Origin: Anaerolinea sp. | GTDB lineage: Bacteria; Chloroflexota; Dehalococcoidia; Tepidiformales; Tepidiformaceae | DNA: 46,998 nt | Direction: 5' to 3' | NCBI GenBank assembly: GCA_013822275.1 | Contig: PNKC01000021.1 | Coordinates: 1 to 46,998 of the forward strand | Shown here: piece by piece, positions 24,952 to 34,051 of the stretch | Layout: each line of letters begins with the position of its first letter | Numbering within the stretch: position 1 is the stretch's first letter | The notes under the pieces: generated by a model | Told to the model about the DNA's origin: nothing | Databases searched by the model: none | What the model saw: only the letters and a program-made list of their open reading frames with translations | Made by a program: the position numbers and the translations under genes

Positions 24952-25155
24952 AGCGGCCGCTGGTCGGGCGGCGAAGGCCAGGCCGGGCGCGACGTTACCT
25001 GGTGCGCAGGACCGGCGGTTGGCCCGGCCGATACGGCCCTGGGGCCGGTGAATCCGGCGGTTATGGAAAGATTTTACAGAAGGATTGCACAAATCGGGGC
25101 GTTCCCCACTCTAACGATTCTCTAACAGTTCCTACCTTGGGTAGAGCCCCCAGGA

Positions 25156-26094
25156 TTGGAACGCCATCTGAACCGGTTTGCTTTTCTCAGCGGCGCGATT
25201 CTCGGCTTCGTTGCCCTGGTTCCCGCCGTCTTCTCCGCCGCCAACGCCTCCGCCCTCACCAATTGCGCGGCCGGCGAGCCGAGCATCGACGCCGAAGAGG
25301 CGAACTTCCTCGCGGCTATCAACGCTTACCGCACCCAGAACGGGGCGGCGGCGCTCACCGTCTCTCCTGACCTCAGCCGTTCAGCGGCCTGGATGGTGAC
25401 AGACATGGGCGCGAAGGGCTACTTCGGGCACACGGACTCGCTTGGTCGCAGCCCCTGGACGCGCATGGCCGATTGCGGCTACGGTGCGGCCGGCGGCGAG
25501 AACCTGGCAGCGGGTACGAACCGCAACACGGCGGCATCCGCCTTCGAACTCTTCCGAAACTCCCCCAGCCACAACGAAAACATGCTCGTCGCGGAATACC
25601 GCCAGATCGGGATCGCCCGCGTGTTCGTGGAAGGCTCGAAGTACGGTTGGTACTGGGCGACGAACTTCGGGTACGGGACAACCCCGCCGCCACCGCCGCC
25701 ACCGCCGCCACCGCCGCCGCCGCCACCGCCACCCGCACCCGCACCCGCACCCGCGCCCGCTTCCGTGGCGGTCCAACGCCAGGCGGCGCCCACGCTCCAG
25801 CCCGTTGCTCCGCCAACGGCTGAAGCTGAACCAGAACCCGAGCCGGTTCCTGCTGTTGTCCCCACCGTGGACATTGAAGCCACCGTGGCGGGCCTGCGGG
25901 CCGTCGCCGCCCGCTACCAGCAGTCCGTGACGGCTATAGGCCGAGGCCTCGCAGTGTTCCGTGCGAGCCCGTCAGCCAACCAGCGCGTCGCGCCGGGCTG
26001 GGCACAGCCCGCCCGCCGGGCGCTGTTCGGCGCGGCTGGGCGGTGGTCACCACTCGGTCGGCGCGTGGTGGCGAGCGCACCGCCCGAAGAGTAG
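25156..26094 (+). CDS. Secreted CAP (SCP/PR1-like) domain protein
   Basis: 312 residues. A signal peptide covers about 1-33 (FLSGAILGFVALVPAVFSAANASA). The CAP domain spans about 45-175: FLAAINAYRTQNGAAALTVSPDLSRSAAW, GYFGHTDSLG, GENLAAGT and HNENMLVAEYRQIGIARV hold the conserved His and Glu cavity residues. A run of prolines and then APAPAP follows, and the C-terminal part is an Ala/Pro/Glu-rich linker plus a short helical tail. Bacterial CAP proteins are extracellular and their function is poorly known. TTG start, no strong ribosome-binding site seen. The preceding 200 bp are relatively AT-rich and should hold the promoter. Confidence 0.85.
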   Translation: MERHLNRFAFLSGAILGFVALVPAVFSAANASALTNCAAGEPSIDAEEANFLAAINAYRTQNGAAALTVSPDLSRSAAWMVTDMGAKGYFGHTDSLGRSPWTRMADCGYGAAGGENLAAGTNRNTAASAFELFRNSPSHNENMLVAEYRQIGIARVFVEGSKYGWYWATNFGYGTTPPPPPPPPPPPPPPPPPAPAPAPAPASVAVQRQAAPTLQPVAPPTAEAEPEPEPVPAVVPTVDIEATVAGLRAVAARYQQSVTAIGRGLAVFRASPSANQRVAPGWAQPARRALFGAAGRWSPLGRRVVASAPPEE

Positions 26095-26127
26095 CCCGGC
26101 CTTCAGCGCCCTCACGCATGGGTGCGA

Positions 26128-26556
26128 TCAGGAGTTCCCGCCAGCCTGCCAACTGGAGACTCGCTCGGCCTGCAGCGTGACCAGAGGGCGCTCCTCAAGC
26201 ACCATCGCAGCGTATTGCGGGTAGCGCGCCCGCAGCGCCGCCAGGGCACCCGGGTGGGCGCCGCCGGCCGGCTGCACACTCGCGATGGCATCGATCCGCA
26301 GCCATGCGAGCCGGCTCCAGTCCTCGGAGTACCGGTCCACCAGCAGCGTGACGCGCGCATCGCGACGGATGTTCCGCAGGCGCGCCAGGTCCAGCGTCTC
26401 CCGCTTGGGCTTCTCATCCACGGCGATCACGATCAAGCCTTCGTACAGGGCGTAGCAGACAGGTACGAGGTGGGGCCTCCCGGACGGGCCGACCGTGCCC
26501 AGGTGGCCCACGCGGCACTCTTCGAGCAGCGCGGCGTGCGAGGGTTCAATCAGCAA
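26128..26556 (-). CDS. Pyridoxamine 5'-phosphate oxidase-fold protein, F420/FMN-binding type
   Basis: About 142 residues with the split beta-barrel flavin fold: CRVGHLGTVGPSGRPHLVPVCYAL, then IVIAVDEKPKRETLDLARLRNI and ARVTLLVDRYSEDWSRLAWLRI. It closely matches the small F420-associated family of mycobacterial Rv0121 type. These bind F420 or FMN and act in redox chemistry. Start chosen at the TTG at 26556 with GCAGGGG upstream, since the frame continues far beyond without similarity. It is divergent from the ROK kinase gene. Confidence 0.75.
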   Translation of the reverse strand: MLIEPSHAALLEECRVGHLGTVGPSGRPHLVPVCYALYEGLIVIAVDEKPKRETLDLARLRNIRRDARVTLLVDRYSEDWSRLAWLRIDAIASVQPAGGAHPGALAALRARYPQYAAMVLEERPLVTLQAERVSSWQAGGNS

Positions 26557-26619
26557 GGGGCCCCTGCCTTCGCATGGGCGGCGTTCGCCGGGTACACCAC
26601 GTCTGGGTAAAGTGGGGCC

Positions 26620-27573
26620 ATGACCCGGACCGTCCTTGCGGCAGATTTTGGCGGGACGCACCTTCGCGCTGCGCTTGTTTCCGAAGGTGGCGAGGTGCTC
26701 CTCCGGCGCGAGCATCACACCCCGACCGAGGCCACCCGCGAAAGCATTGTTGCCGACATTGTGCACCTGCTCGCGAACGTCGCCCAGGTAGCGGAGCCAT
26801 ACCCCGAGGCGGCCTGCGTGGCCACCGCGGGACTGATCGATGCCGCGCAGGGCAAAGTCATCCTCGCGCCGAACATCCCGGGCTTCCGCAACCTCGTCCT
26901 CACTACCCCCATCTCCGAACAGCTGGGCATCCCCGCCTACATCGAAAACGATGCCAGCGCCGCCGCCCTCGGAGAGTTCCGCTTCGGCGCCGGCCGGGGC
27001 ACGCGCCACCTCCTCCACGCGACGATCGGCACGGGCATCGGCGGCGGCATCGTCATCGATGGCAAGCTCTACCGCGGCGCGCAGGGGCTCGCCGGCGAAA
27101 TCGGCCACATCATCCTGGACCCATCGGGCCCGCGCTGTAACTGCGGCTCACGAGGCTGCCTGGAAGCGCTGGTCAGCGGCGTGGCGTTCGCGGAGCGTGC
27201 CCGGCGGCTCGTGGAATCCGGAAAGTCGCCCGCCCTGCGCGAACTGGCCGGAGACCGCGAGCCCACGGGGGTGGACCTGTTCAACGCGGCGAAGGCCGGG
27301 GATCAGCTGTGCGAGGCGGAGATCCGCAACGGCGGCCACATCCTCGGGCTCGGCCTCGGGAGCCTCGTGAATGTCCTCAACCCTGACCGCGTCACGATCA
27401 GTGGCGGCCTGCTCGCCATGGGCGAGATGTTCCTTGGTCCAATGCGGGAAGCGATGTACTCGCTCGCCTACGGCCCCGCGGCGGGGACGCTCGTCCGCCT
27501 CAGCACCCTCGGCGACGACGCCGGTCTGCTCGGGGCGGCGGCCGTCGCGCTCGAGTACCTCGAGGCGCGCTGA
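26620..27573 (+). CDS. ROK family sugar kinase (glucokinase-like)
   Basis: 317 residues. VLAADFGGTHLRAALVS is the phosphate-1 motif, IPAYIENDASAAALGE holds the sugar-binding ENDA, GTGIGGGIVIDGKLYRGAQGLAGEIGH carries the catalytic region, and CNCGSRGCLE is the ROK zinc motif. It phosphorylates glucose or a related hexose at C6 using ATP. The closest label is glucokinase. ATG start. Divergent from the flavin-fold gene, convergent with the methyltransferase gene. Confidence 0.9.
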   Translation: MTRTVLAADFGGTHLRAALVSEGGEVLLRREHHTPTEATRESIVADIVHLLANVAQVAEPYPEAACVATAGLIDAAQGKVILAPNIPGFRNLVLTTPISEQLGIPAYIENDASAAALGEFRFGAGRGTRHLLHATIGTGIGGGIVIDGKLYRGAQGLAGEIGHIILDPSGPRCNCGSRGCLEALVSGVAFAERARRLVESGKSPALRELAGDREPTGVDLFNAAKAGDQLCEAEIRNGGHILGLGLGSLVNVLNPDRVTISGGLLAMGEMFLGPMREAMYSLAYGPAAGTLVRLSTLGDDAGLLGAAAVALEYLEAR

Positions 27574-27575
27574 CC

Positions 27576-29108
27576 CTACCGCAGCAGCAGCGCCGACTGC
27601 GCAAACTCCCCGAGCAGCGCCTCAACGTCGTCCATCGCAGGCTCAGCCGCCCCCGCGAAGTCCCTTGCCACCAGCCGCCGAAAGCCGCGCAGAAGAGCCT
27701 CACGGTCCCGCGTCCCATCCACCAGTATCAGCAGCCTCAGGCTGACCTCATCGACTCCCACGAGGTCCAGCCTGGCGTTTGGGACGGTGAGTTCCCCCCG
27801 GCGGGCGGCAAGGCGCGCCGAGGCAGCCGCGAACGGCCTCTCCGAAACTTCGACGGTGAAAACGTCCGGGCTGGCGCTCAGACTTATCAACTCCCCCGTC
27901 CGGCTGAGCGACGTGAGGACGTTTGCGGCCAGGATTTCGGCGTGGTGCGCGGCATCAGCAGAGGAGACACCGCAGGCGTGGAGCGAGCGCCTCAACAGCT
28001 CGGGGAACGGCATAGCGAGCGGGTACTCTTGGCCGAGAATAGTCATCGCCGCTTTGGTCACGGGGTGGTTCGTGGAGAGCGACTCGCCCGTCTCCCGCCG
28101 GAACGTCACCACGCCCTCGGGCTGGCCGGCTTTCGCTTCGACATCGACAGGCCGTGCAGGCGACGTGAGCCACAGGGCGTCAAAGGTGCTCGGAGACGGC
28201 TTCACCTCCCGGTTGATCGGCGCGTCGTCGTGGCAGACGAGCGCCCGCCGGAAGTACCGGCAGACGAAGAGGTCCTTGTAGTCTTCGACGTCGTCGAAGC
28301 TCTTCGCCTTTTCCGCGATGACCGCCCGGAGGGCTGGCGGCAGATGCGTGAGCACCTCGGCGTTGAACTCCACGTCGCTCAGGTACTCAAGGCCATGGCG
28401 CCTGATGTCGCGCGCGAACTCGCTGAAGTAGAAGGCTTCGTTCACCTCTCCCAACTCGTCATGCAGGATGGCGGGGCCTGCACGCTCGCCCATCTCCGGC
28501 GCGTAGGCGCGCATCAACGCGGCCAGCGGCGTCCCCGGCAACAGGTTCGCGTTCAGCAGTTGGGCGAGCGTGACCGCCTCGCGGACGCGTTCAACGGGGT
28601 CCGCTACGTCTCGCGTGTGCAGACGGAGCATGTCGCGTACGTACTGTTTGAACAGGTGGCCCGGCATGGCGTTGAAGCTGATGTAGGCAATGCCGCCCGG
28701 CTTCAGCGCGCTCTTGCAGAGGGCCAGCAGGCTCTCTCGCACGCTGGGCGGCACCCACGAATAGATGCCGTGCGCCACGATGTAGTCGAACTGGTCAAGC
28801 TCCGCTCCCGCCTGAGTGATGTCCAGGTGCTCGATGCGGACGTTGGACAGTCCCGACTCCACGATCGCCCGCTGCCCGGCTGCCACCTGCCGCTCCGCAT
28901 AGTCGATTCCAACGAATTCGCTGCCAGGGAGCGACTCGGCCATGGGCACGAGGGTTTCGCCCGCCGCGCAGCCAATTTCGAGCACGCGGCAGTTGTCCGG
29001 GGACGCCGGCTTCAGGCTGTGGAGGATCGCCATCGCCGCCAGCTTGTCCGGGTGGACGAAGCGCTGGGCAGCGCCGTCGTAGGGGACTTCGTCGTAGGGG
29101 GTCGTCAT
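27576..29108 (-). CDS. Class I SAM methyltransferase with methyltransferase regulatory domain
   Basis: 510 residues. The N-terminal third is a SAM methyltransferase (VLEIGCAAGETLVPMAESLPGSEFVGIDYAERQV), followed by a region similar to the methyltransferase-regulatory domain (PGHLFKQYVRDMLRLHTRD, LAQLLNANLLPGTPLAALM) and a C-terminal winged-helix-like part. Proteins of this layout are common, but the substrate is unknown. I used the ATG at 29108 (MTTPYDEVPYDGAAQRFVHP). Divergent from the VOC gene, with palindromic operators in between. Confidence 0.82.
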   Translation of the reverse strand: MTTPYDEVPYDGAAQRFVHPDKLAAMAILHSLKPASPDNCRVLEIGCAAGETLVPMAESLPGSEFVGIDYAERQVAAGQRAIVESGLSNVRIEHLDITQAGAELDQFDYIVAHGIYSWVPPSVRESLLALCKSALKPGGIAYISFNAMPGHLFKQYVRDMLRLHTRDVADPVERVREAVTLAQLLNANLLPGTPLAALMRAYAPEMGERAGPAILHDELGEVNEAFYFSEFARDIRRHGLEYLSDVEFNAEVLTHLPPALRAVIAEKAKSFDDVEDYKDLFVCRYFRRALVCHDDAPINREVKPSPSTFDALWLTSPARPVDVEAKAGQPEGVVTFRRETGESLSTNHPVTKAAMTILGQEYPLAMPFPELLRRSLHACGVSSADAAHHAEILAANVLTSLSRTGELISLSASPDVFTVEVSERPFAAASARLAARRGELTVPNARLDLVGVDEVSLRLLILVDGTRDREALLRGFRRLVARDFAGAAEPAMDDVEALLGEFAQSALLLR

Positions 29109-29160
29109 CGTCCGCCTAGACTGCGGCACGTGGTGCCTCAGGCGCAAAGGCTCCGCCACA

Positions 29161-29229
29161 CTCCTGACATCATGGTGGCAGGAGGACTACACTGGCGGCT
29201 GCCGCTCCTGACAGAATGGTGTCAGGAGC
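29161..29229. promoter_or_regulatory. Two palindromic operators in the methyltransferase-VOC intergenic region
   Basis: CTCCTGACA-N6-TGGCAGGAG (29161-29184, one mismatch) and CTCCTGACA-N6-TGTCAGGAG (29205-29228, perfect, extended to 10-bp arms at 29204-29229). Centres are 44 bp apart, about four DNA turns. CTGACA at 29164 and TACACT at 29188 could be -35 and -10 boxes (18-bp gap) overlapping the first palindrome. The WYL regulator encoded downstream is the obvious candidate ligand. Confidence 0.65.
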
Positions 29230-29294
29230 CATGGGCTACGGTGGTTCTCGCCTGCCCGCGGGGTGGAGCTCACACCAATCTGGAGACACTCCCA

Positions 29295-29654
29295 ATGAAC
29301 GTCGGAACCTTCCTCCTCAACATCACCAGTGAAGACCCCAACCGGCTGCAGAAGTTCTACTCGGAGGTCGTTGGCCTTCCCGCGCAGCCTGACATGGGCG
29401 AAGGCGCCCTGAAGGCGGGCGGGGCCGTGATCAACTTCGACAACCACAGCGAAGTGCGGGGGCCCGCCAAAGAGCCGCAGCGCTACCTGATCGACTTCAT
29501 GATCGACGACCTGGCGGCGGAGCAGGCCCGCCTCGAAGCGCAGGGCGTGAAGTTCATCCGCACCGCGGGCAGGGAGCCCTGGGGTGGCATCATCTCCACC
29601 TTCCTCGACCCCGACGGCAACTATTGCCAGCTCATCCAGTACAAGCCCGAGTAG
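29295..29654 (+). CDS. VOC (glyoxalase/bleomycin-resistance) family protein
   Basis: 119 residues. The fold is clear: FLLNITSEDPNRLQKFYSEVVGLPAQP at the N-terminus and GGIISTFLDPDGNYCQLIQYKP at the C-terminus. VOC proteins bind metal and handle varied small electrophiles or antibiotics, and the ligand here is unknown. ATG start. The stop is 9 bp before the WYL regulator gene, so the two are co-transcribed and this protein probably belongs to its regulon. Confidence 0.87.
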   Translation: MNVGTFLLNITSEDPNRLQKFYSEVVGLPAQPDMGEGALKAGGAVINFDNHSEVRGPAKEPQRYLIDFMIDDLAAEQARLEAQGVKFIRTAGREPWGGIISTFLDPDGNYCQLIQYKPE

Positions 29655-29663
29655 CACGGACCC

Positions 29664-30431
29664 GTGCGACGCGCCGACCGCCTCTTTCAGATCATCCAAC
29701 TGCTCAGGCGGCGGCACGTCGTAACGGCGGCCTACCTCGCGCGCGAACTCGAAGTCTCGGAACGCACGGTCTACCGCGATATCCGCGACCTGGTGGGCAC
29801 CGGCGTCCCGATCGATGGCGAGGCCGGGGTTGGCTACACCCTCCGCCGCGGCTTCGACCTCCCGCCGTTGATGTTCACGGGGGACGAACTGCAGGCGATG
29901 GTCCTGGGCGCCCGCGTCGTTTCGAGCTGGGGCGATGCAAGCCTCGCGCGTGCCGCCGCGGACGCCCTCGCCCGCGTCGAGGCGGCGCTGCCCGACCGCC
30001 TCAAGGTTCTGTTGGAGCAAACGCCGCTCTACGCTCCCGGCTTCCACGTCCCCACCGCTACGATCGCCTCGCTCACGCCCCTGCGCACGGCGATGGAGGA
30101 CCGCCGCCTGGTGTGGATGCGCTACACGGACGAAGCCGGCGCGGAAACAGAACGCACTATCAGGCCGCTTGGCCTCTTCTTCTGGGGCTACCGCTGGTCG
30201 GTCACGGCCTGGTGCGAACTTCGAAACGATTTCCGCAGCTTCCGCCTCGACCGCATCCGGGAGATGACCGTACGAGAGGATCACTTCGTCCCGCTCCCCG
30301 GCCAAACTCTCGAAGACTACTTCCTGCAGCAGGAGCAGCAACAAGGAGCGCCGCTCCTCAGCTGCCCCTGCACAGCCGCGATTGACTGCGCGGCGAGACC
30401 AGCCCGATTTGCCACGCGGCCAGACTTGTAG
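29664..30431 (+). CDS. YafY-type transcriptional regulator (HTH plus WYL domain)
   Basis: 255 residues. The N-terminal winged helix (RADRLFQIIQLLRRRHVVTAAYLAREL, SERTVYRDIRDL) is followed by a WYL domain around 130-215 (RRLVWMRYTDEAG, IRPLGLFFWGYRWSVTAWCELRNDFRSFRLDRI). WYL domains sense nucleotides or other ligands. GTG start. The last 30 or so residues are low-complexity (QQEQQQ then Cys/Ala/Arg-rich). It probably controls its own operon through the twin palindromes upstream. Confidence 0.9.
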   Translation: MRRADRLFQIIQLLRRRHVVTAAYLARELEVSERTVYRDIRDLVGTGVPIDGEAGVGYTLRRGFDLPPLMFTGDELQAMVLGARVVSSWGDASLARAAADALARVEAALPDRLKVLLEQTPLYAPGFHVPTATIASLTPLRTAMEDRRLVWMRYTDEAGAETERTIRPLGLFFWGYRWSVTAWCELRNDFRSFRLDRIREMTVREDHFVPLPGQTLEDYFLQQEQQQGAPLLSCPCTAAIDCAARPARFATRPDL

Positions 30432-30476
30432 TATTACAGCCGCGACCCTTCCTGGTTGCGGAGCTGGGAGCTTGCC

Positions 30477-31355
30477 GTGGCGGCGTCGGAAAGCGCCAAT
30501 TGCCCGTCCTGTGGGACAGCGATCCCGGCCGGAGCGGAGCTTTGTCCCCGGTGCGGCGCGGCCATTGCCGGACAAGTATCACCGGGCGAAGCGCCCGCCG
30601 GGCGTCAGCGGTCCCGGAAACCCACCTGGTTGGTGCTCGCCGGGGTCGCGCTGGTTGGCCTGGCCGTCGCCGCGGCCCTGCTACTGGCCGGTGGGGACGA
30701 ACCCGCCCCCGCCGATAAAACGGGAGACGGGCCTGTCTCCGGCGCGCGCCTTCTTGAAGCGGCCGACCTTCCCGGTGGGCCGTGGCAGGTGACCACTGAC
30801 GCCACCCTGGCGAAAGCCGGCGGTATTTCCGGCTTCCCTTCCTCGGCCGTGCCCCCTTCCGAAGAGTGCGCGATGGTTCACAACTTCGAAGGCGAACTCG
30901 CCCGCCTCGATGCCAGCTTCAGCAGCGGCGCTTCACGCGTTGTCCAGCGAGAGGGTGCTCCCGGCCAGTCGCCCGCGACCGTCACCCATACGCTCCTCGT
31001 GTTCAGCGATTCAGTGGACCTGGACCCGGTGCTTGGGGGCGTGGCGGCCGCGCTCAATGGCCCCGGGTTCGGGCCATGCCTCGAACAGGGCGCCGGAGCG
31101 GCCGGGCTTGAGGCGACCGTGAGCCCGGTTTCCGCCCTTGTCCCGCCGCCCAATGGCGGAGCGGCCGCCGGACTGCGCCTCGCGAAACGGGCGGCGCCGG
31201 GTGAGGCCCCGCTGATTCTTCAGCTGTTCTACTGGAGGACAGGGCAGACGCTCACCGTGGTCTCCATAGTTGGCCCCGAATCTGTCGTCACGCGGGACCT
31301 GGTCACCGAGGCCGTAGCTGCCGCGCAACGCGCGTTCGAAAGGCGGTCGCCATGA
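30477..31355 (+). CDS. Zinc-ribbon membrane protein of unknown function
   Basis: 292 residues. A zinc ribbon of type CPSCG-x9-CPRCG sits at residues 9-26, then one membrane helix (WLVLAGVALVGLAVAAALLLAG, about 56-77) and an extracytoplasmic domain that binds no known cofactor by motif. GTG at 30477 with GGGAG upstream is preferred over the upstream frame. The stop overlaps the next gene by ATGA. The coupling with a big secreted protein suggests they act together at the cell surface. Confidence 0.65.
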   Translation: MAASESANCPSCGTAIPAGAELCPRCGAAIAGQVSPGEAPAGRQRSRKPTWLVLAGVALVGLAVAAALLLAGGDEPAPADKTGDGPVSGARLLEAADLPGGPWQVTTDATLAKAGGISGFPSSAVPPSEECAMVHNFEGELARLDASFSSGASRVVQREGAPGQSPATVTHTLLVFSDSVDLDPVLGGVAAALNGPGFGPCLEQGAGAAGLEATVSPVSALVPPPNGGAAAGLRLAKRAAPGEAPLILQLFYWRTGQTLTVVSIVGPESVVTRDLVTEAVAAAQRAFERRSP

Positions 31356-33949
31356 CTTCGGCCGGACTCCCAGGGCGCGCGTGGCTTCGGGTGGCGCTGT
31401 TTGCGGCCGTGGTCGCAAGTGTGCTGTTTGCCTCGATTAGCGCGCAGGCTGTGGGGACGCTGGTCCTCTCCCCTTCGTCCGGGGACGCCCCAACGGTCAC
31501 GGGCATCCTTTTTGGCGACGGCTGGTGCACTGAAAACGCCGGTGTGGCTGTCGCGGGCACGGGCGTGAGCGGTTCAGCCGAAGTTGGCCGCGCGGGCGGA
31601 CTTACTGGCCGGTTCGTCGTCACGGGCAGCCCGGGGCAGACGGTCTTCGTAATCGTCACGGCATCCTGCCGTGGCGGAGACGAGGTTGTGCGCGCTCCGT
31701 TCACGTTCAACGCTGCCAGCCCCACGCCCACACCCACGCCGGCACAACTGCCAACGCCCACATCGACACCAACGCCGACGGCCACCCGGCCACCAACGGC
31801 CACTGCCACGCCAACGTCAACCCCGACATCGACGCCAACCGCCACGCCAACGCTGACGCCCACGCCGACTCCGGCCAGTCTACCTCAACCAACACCCACG
31901 CCGACGCCGGCCAGCTTGCTTCAACCAACGCTCACGCCCACTCCGGCCGCCGTCCCCACACCAACGCCAGCGCCCGCCCCAGCCCTCGCCGCAACGGAGG
32001 GAGTTGTAGTCGTCCTCGGTTGCGTCCCGAAGGCCGGCTCCGTGCAGGTGAAGATGCTGGATTCCGGGGCCTCGGGGCTCACAGGCGGTGCTGGCTTCAT
32101 GCTTCCGGCGGTTCAGGTCCCGGGCTCGCCACAACTGTTCATGTTCGGGCTGCCGTCAGGCGTCCCGACTGGCATCACCTACGAACTCATGACGGAGGTC
32201 CTGGACCCGGCCTGTTCGCCCGCCGCTACTGGCTCCGCCAAGCTCTGGAAGCCGGAAACGGGGAAGCCGCCCGCGCTGTGGTCGATAAGCGGGAGCACGA
32301 AGCTCGAAGCCGCCAGCCCCGGCGAATACATCCCGAAGGGCGGGTTCGGGTCATGGGTGACCGAGCTTGACTTTGGAGGGCCGCTTTCGACCCACAAGCA
32401 CTACTTCCAGGTGCATTCCAACGTCCCCGGGGCCAACGGTGGTCAGTGGCAGGTGTCGCTGTTCCCGTTCACTTCGGAAACGCCGCTCGAACCTGAAAAG
32501 GTTGGCGGCCTTCTCTACGCCGAGAACGTCCTCTGCTCCCTGGACCTGTGCCAGTTCCTCATCGATTTCGGAAAGTTCGTACCCCCTACACCTCCCTTGA
32601 CTGCGAAGAGCTGGTACCAGGCGGCGCAGCCGGGGAGCGTGGTGATGGGTGCGTTGAAGCAGCTCGCCGGGGCCGGGAGTGGAGGGTCTTCTGGGGCCGG
32701 AACGTCAGGCGGTGGCGTTGTCACCCAGGGGAAAGTAGCTTTCTCGTCATCCGGGTTGGTCAAAGCGCCCCCGGGCGGCGGACTCCTGGGGCCGCGCAGC
32801 TACTACTTCAGGCTGATCCCCACCAACGACGGGATGCCCGTTGGCGGCCCATCGAACACCGTCCGCCTGCATTGGACCGCCCTGGGCAGCGACCCGTTCG
32901 ACGTGAAAATCCCTGTGGATTGCACGAAGGTCCCCAACGATCCCTCGTGCCCAAAGCCGGTGCCGAAGACCTACGAGATCGAAATCGTCTCCTACCACGC
33001 GTTCATCCAGCCGAAGGATGCTTACCTCGGCTGCTACGTCGTGACTCAGACGACCAAGCTGCCCGCCGGCAGTTTTTTCCAGACTTACGAGGCCGGCGAC
33101 CTCTTCTGCGAACCGGATGAGGAGCCGGGGTTCCTGGATGCGATCGTTTCGTGGGTGGTGGATGCGGTGAACTGGGTTTCGGAGGCCTACAACGACCTCA
33201 AGTCAGAGGTCGTCAGCCTCGTTGCTTCCCTCGTCCCCTCGCCCCCCAATCCCTGCGACAAGGCCTGCCTGGCAACGGTGCTGGATGGACTGCTTATCGC
33301 GGCCGGAATCCCTCCGAGCATCCCCAACTTCGACCAACTGATGAACGAGGGGCTTGACTACCTTGCGACCCAGGCGGTTGAGCAGGCCGGTGTCCCTGGA
33401 TCCCTCCAGGACCTGGCTAAGGAGGAGTTCAAGAAGGGCATGAAGGCTGGCCTGATCGAAATGCAGAAGTCGCTCGCCGATTCCGTAGGCTATGTTCCGG
33501 ACGGCGTCCCCGTGAAGCCGCACCCCCTCAGCGAGCTGCAGCCGCCAGCACTCGCGGTCAAAGTCACTCGTCTCGCGGGGTCAGCATCTGCCTGCGATGG
33601 AAATCTCTGGGTCCGGATCCTTGTCTCCAACGACTCGGCTGTCGCGAAAGCAACCCTGACAAAGATCAAGTACGGCATGAAGTTCAGCGCAAACACGCTC
33701 TACGAAGACGTCCATCTGCCGCTTCCCAAACTGCTGCCGGGACAGTCGCAGCTCATTCCCATGACTCTCAGACCGGTGCTTCACTACAGCCCGGTGTGGG
33801 GCAGCTACAGCACCTACCAGACCTACGGCGCAGCGAGCCAGGGCTGGTGGAACCTCTACGACGGCGGCACCGCCAACATCACCGCGAATGGCCCGGCCTG
33901 CGCCAAGGGGGACAGCCTCTCCGTCGCCGCCCAGGGCGCTTACCCATAG
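31352..33949 (+). CDS. Large secreted protein with Thr/Pro-rich linker
   Basis: 865 residues. A signal peptide covers about 1-33 (VALFAAVVASVLFASISAQA). A small beta domain (about 34-120, LVLSPSSGDAPTVTGILFGDGW) precedes a Thr/Pro repeat linker of about 90 residues (TPTPTP, TSTPTS, TATPT) and then a long C-terminal region with Cys pairs and beta-rich segments. No known enzyme motif. No membrane anchor or sorting signal at the C-terminus. It resembles the large Thr/Pro-linked extracellular proteins common in Chloroflexota. ATG start overlaps the zinc-ribbon gene stop. Confidence 0.75.
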   Translation: MTSAGLPGRAWLRVALFAAVVASVLFASISAQAVGTLVLSPSSGDAPTVTGILFGDGWCTENAGVAVAGTGVSGSAEVGRAGGLTGRFVVTGSPGQTVFVIVTASCRGGDEVVRAPFTFNAASPTPTPTPAQLPTPTSTPTPTATRPPTATATPTSTPTSTPTATPTLTPTPTPASLPQPTPTPTPASLLQPTLTPTPAAVPTPTPAPAPALAATEGVVVVLGCVPKAGSVQVKMLDSGASGLTGGAGFMLPAVQVPGSPQLFMFGLPSGVPTGITYELMTEVLDPACSPAATGSAKLWKPETGKPPALWSISGSTKLEAASPGEYIPKGGFGSWVTELDFGGPLSTHKHYFQVHSNVPGANGGQWQVSLFPFTSETPLEPEKVGGLLYAENVLCSLDLCQFLIDFGKFVPPTPPLTAKSWYQAAQPGSVVMGALKQLAGAGSGGSSGAGTSGGGVVTQGKVAFSSSGLVKAPPGGGLLGPRSYYFRLIPTNDGMPVGGPSNTVRLHWTALGSDPFDVKIPVDCTKVPNDPSCPKPVPKTYEIEIVSYHAFIQPKDAYLGCYVVTQTTKLPAGSFFQTYEAGDLFCEPDEEPGFLDAIVSWVVDAVNWVSEAYNDLKSEVVSLVASLVPSPPNPCDKACLATVLDGLLIAAGIPPSIPNFDQLMNEGLDYLATQAVEQAGVPGSLQDLAKEEFKKGMKAGLIEMQKSLADSVGYVPDGVPVKPHPLSELQPPALAVKVTRLAGSASACDGNLWVRILVSNDSAVAKATLTKIKYGMKFSANTLYEDVHLPLPKLLPGQSQLIPMTLRPVLHYSPVWGSYSTYQTYGAASQGWWNLYDGGTANITANGPACAKGDSLSVAAQGAYP

Positions 33950-33970
33950 CAAAGCGGCGGCCGCATACCC

Positions 33971-34005
33971 TCGTGCCTCGTGCCTCGTGCCTCGTGCCTC
34001 GTGCC
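33971..34005. repeat. Heptamer array (TCGTGCC)x5 before the thiolase gene
   Basis: Five perfect 7-bp units plus a sixth variant (TCGATCC). It lies in the gap between the 865-residue protein gene and the thiolase gene, about 45 bp before the thiolase start. Confidence 0.92.
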
Positions 34006-34051
34006 TCGATCCGCTAGGGTAGACTGGTGTCCCGGCTCGGAGAGGTGACCC

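Noticed and set aside
23653-25092. 479-residue minus-strand ORF antisense to the P450
   Set aside because: Shadow of the P450 reading frame; no recognised motif.
25684-25765. Microsatellite at CCGCCACCG repeats
   Set aside because: It encodes the poly-Pro and Ala-Pro linker of the CAP-domain protein, in frame, so it is ordinary protein low complexity.
31720-31990. Repeat or CRISPR-like array in the Thr/Pro-rich segment
   Set aside because: Codon-level TP repeats of a secreted-protein linker, with no spacers and no conserved repeat unit.
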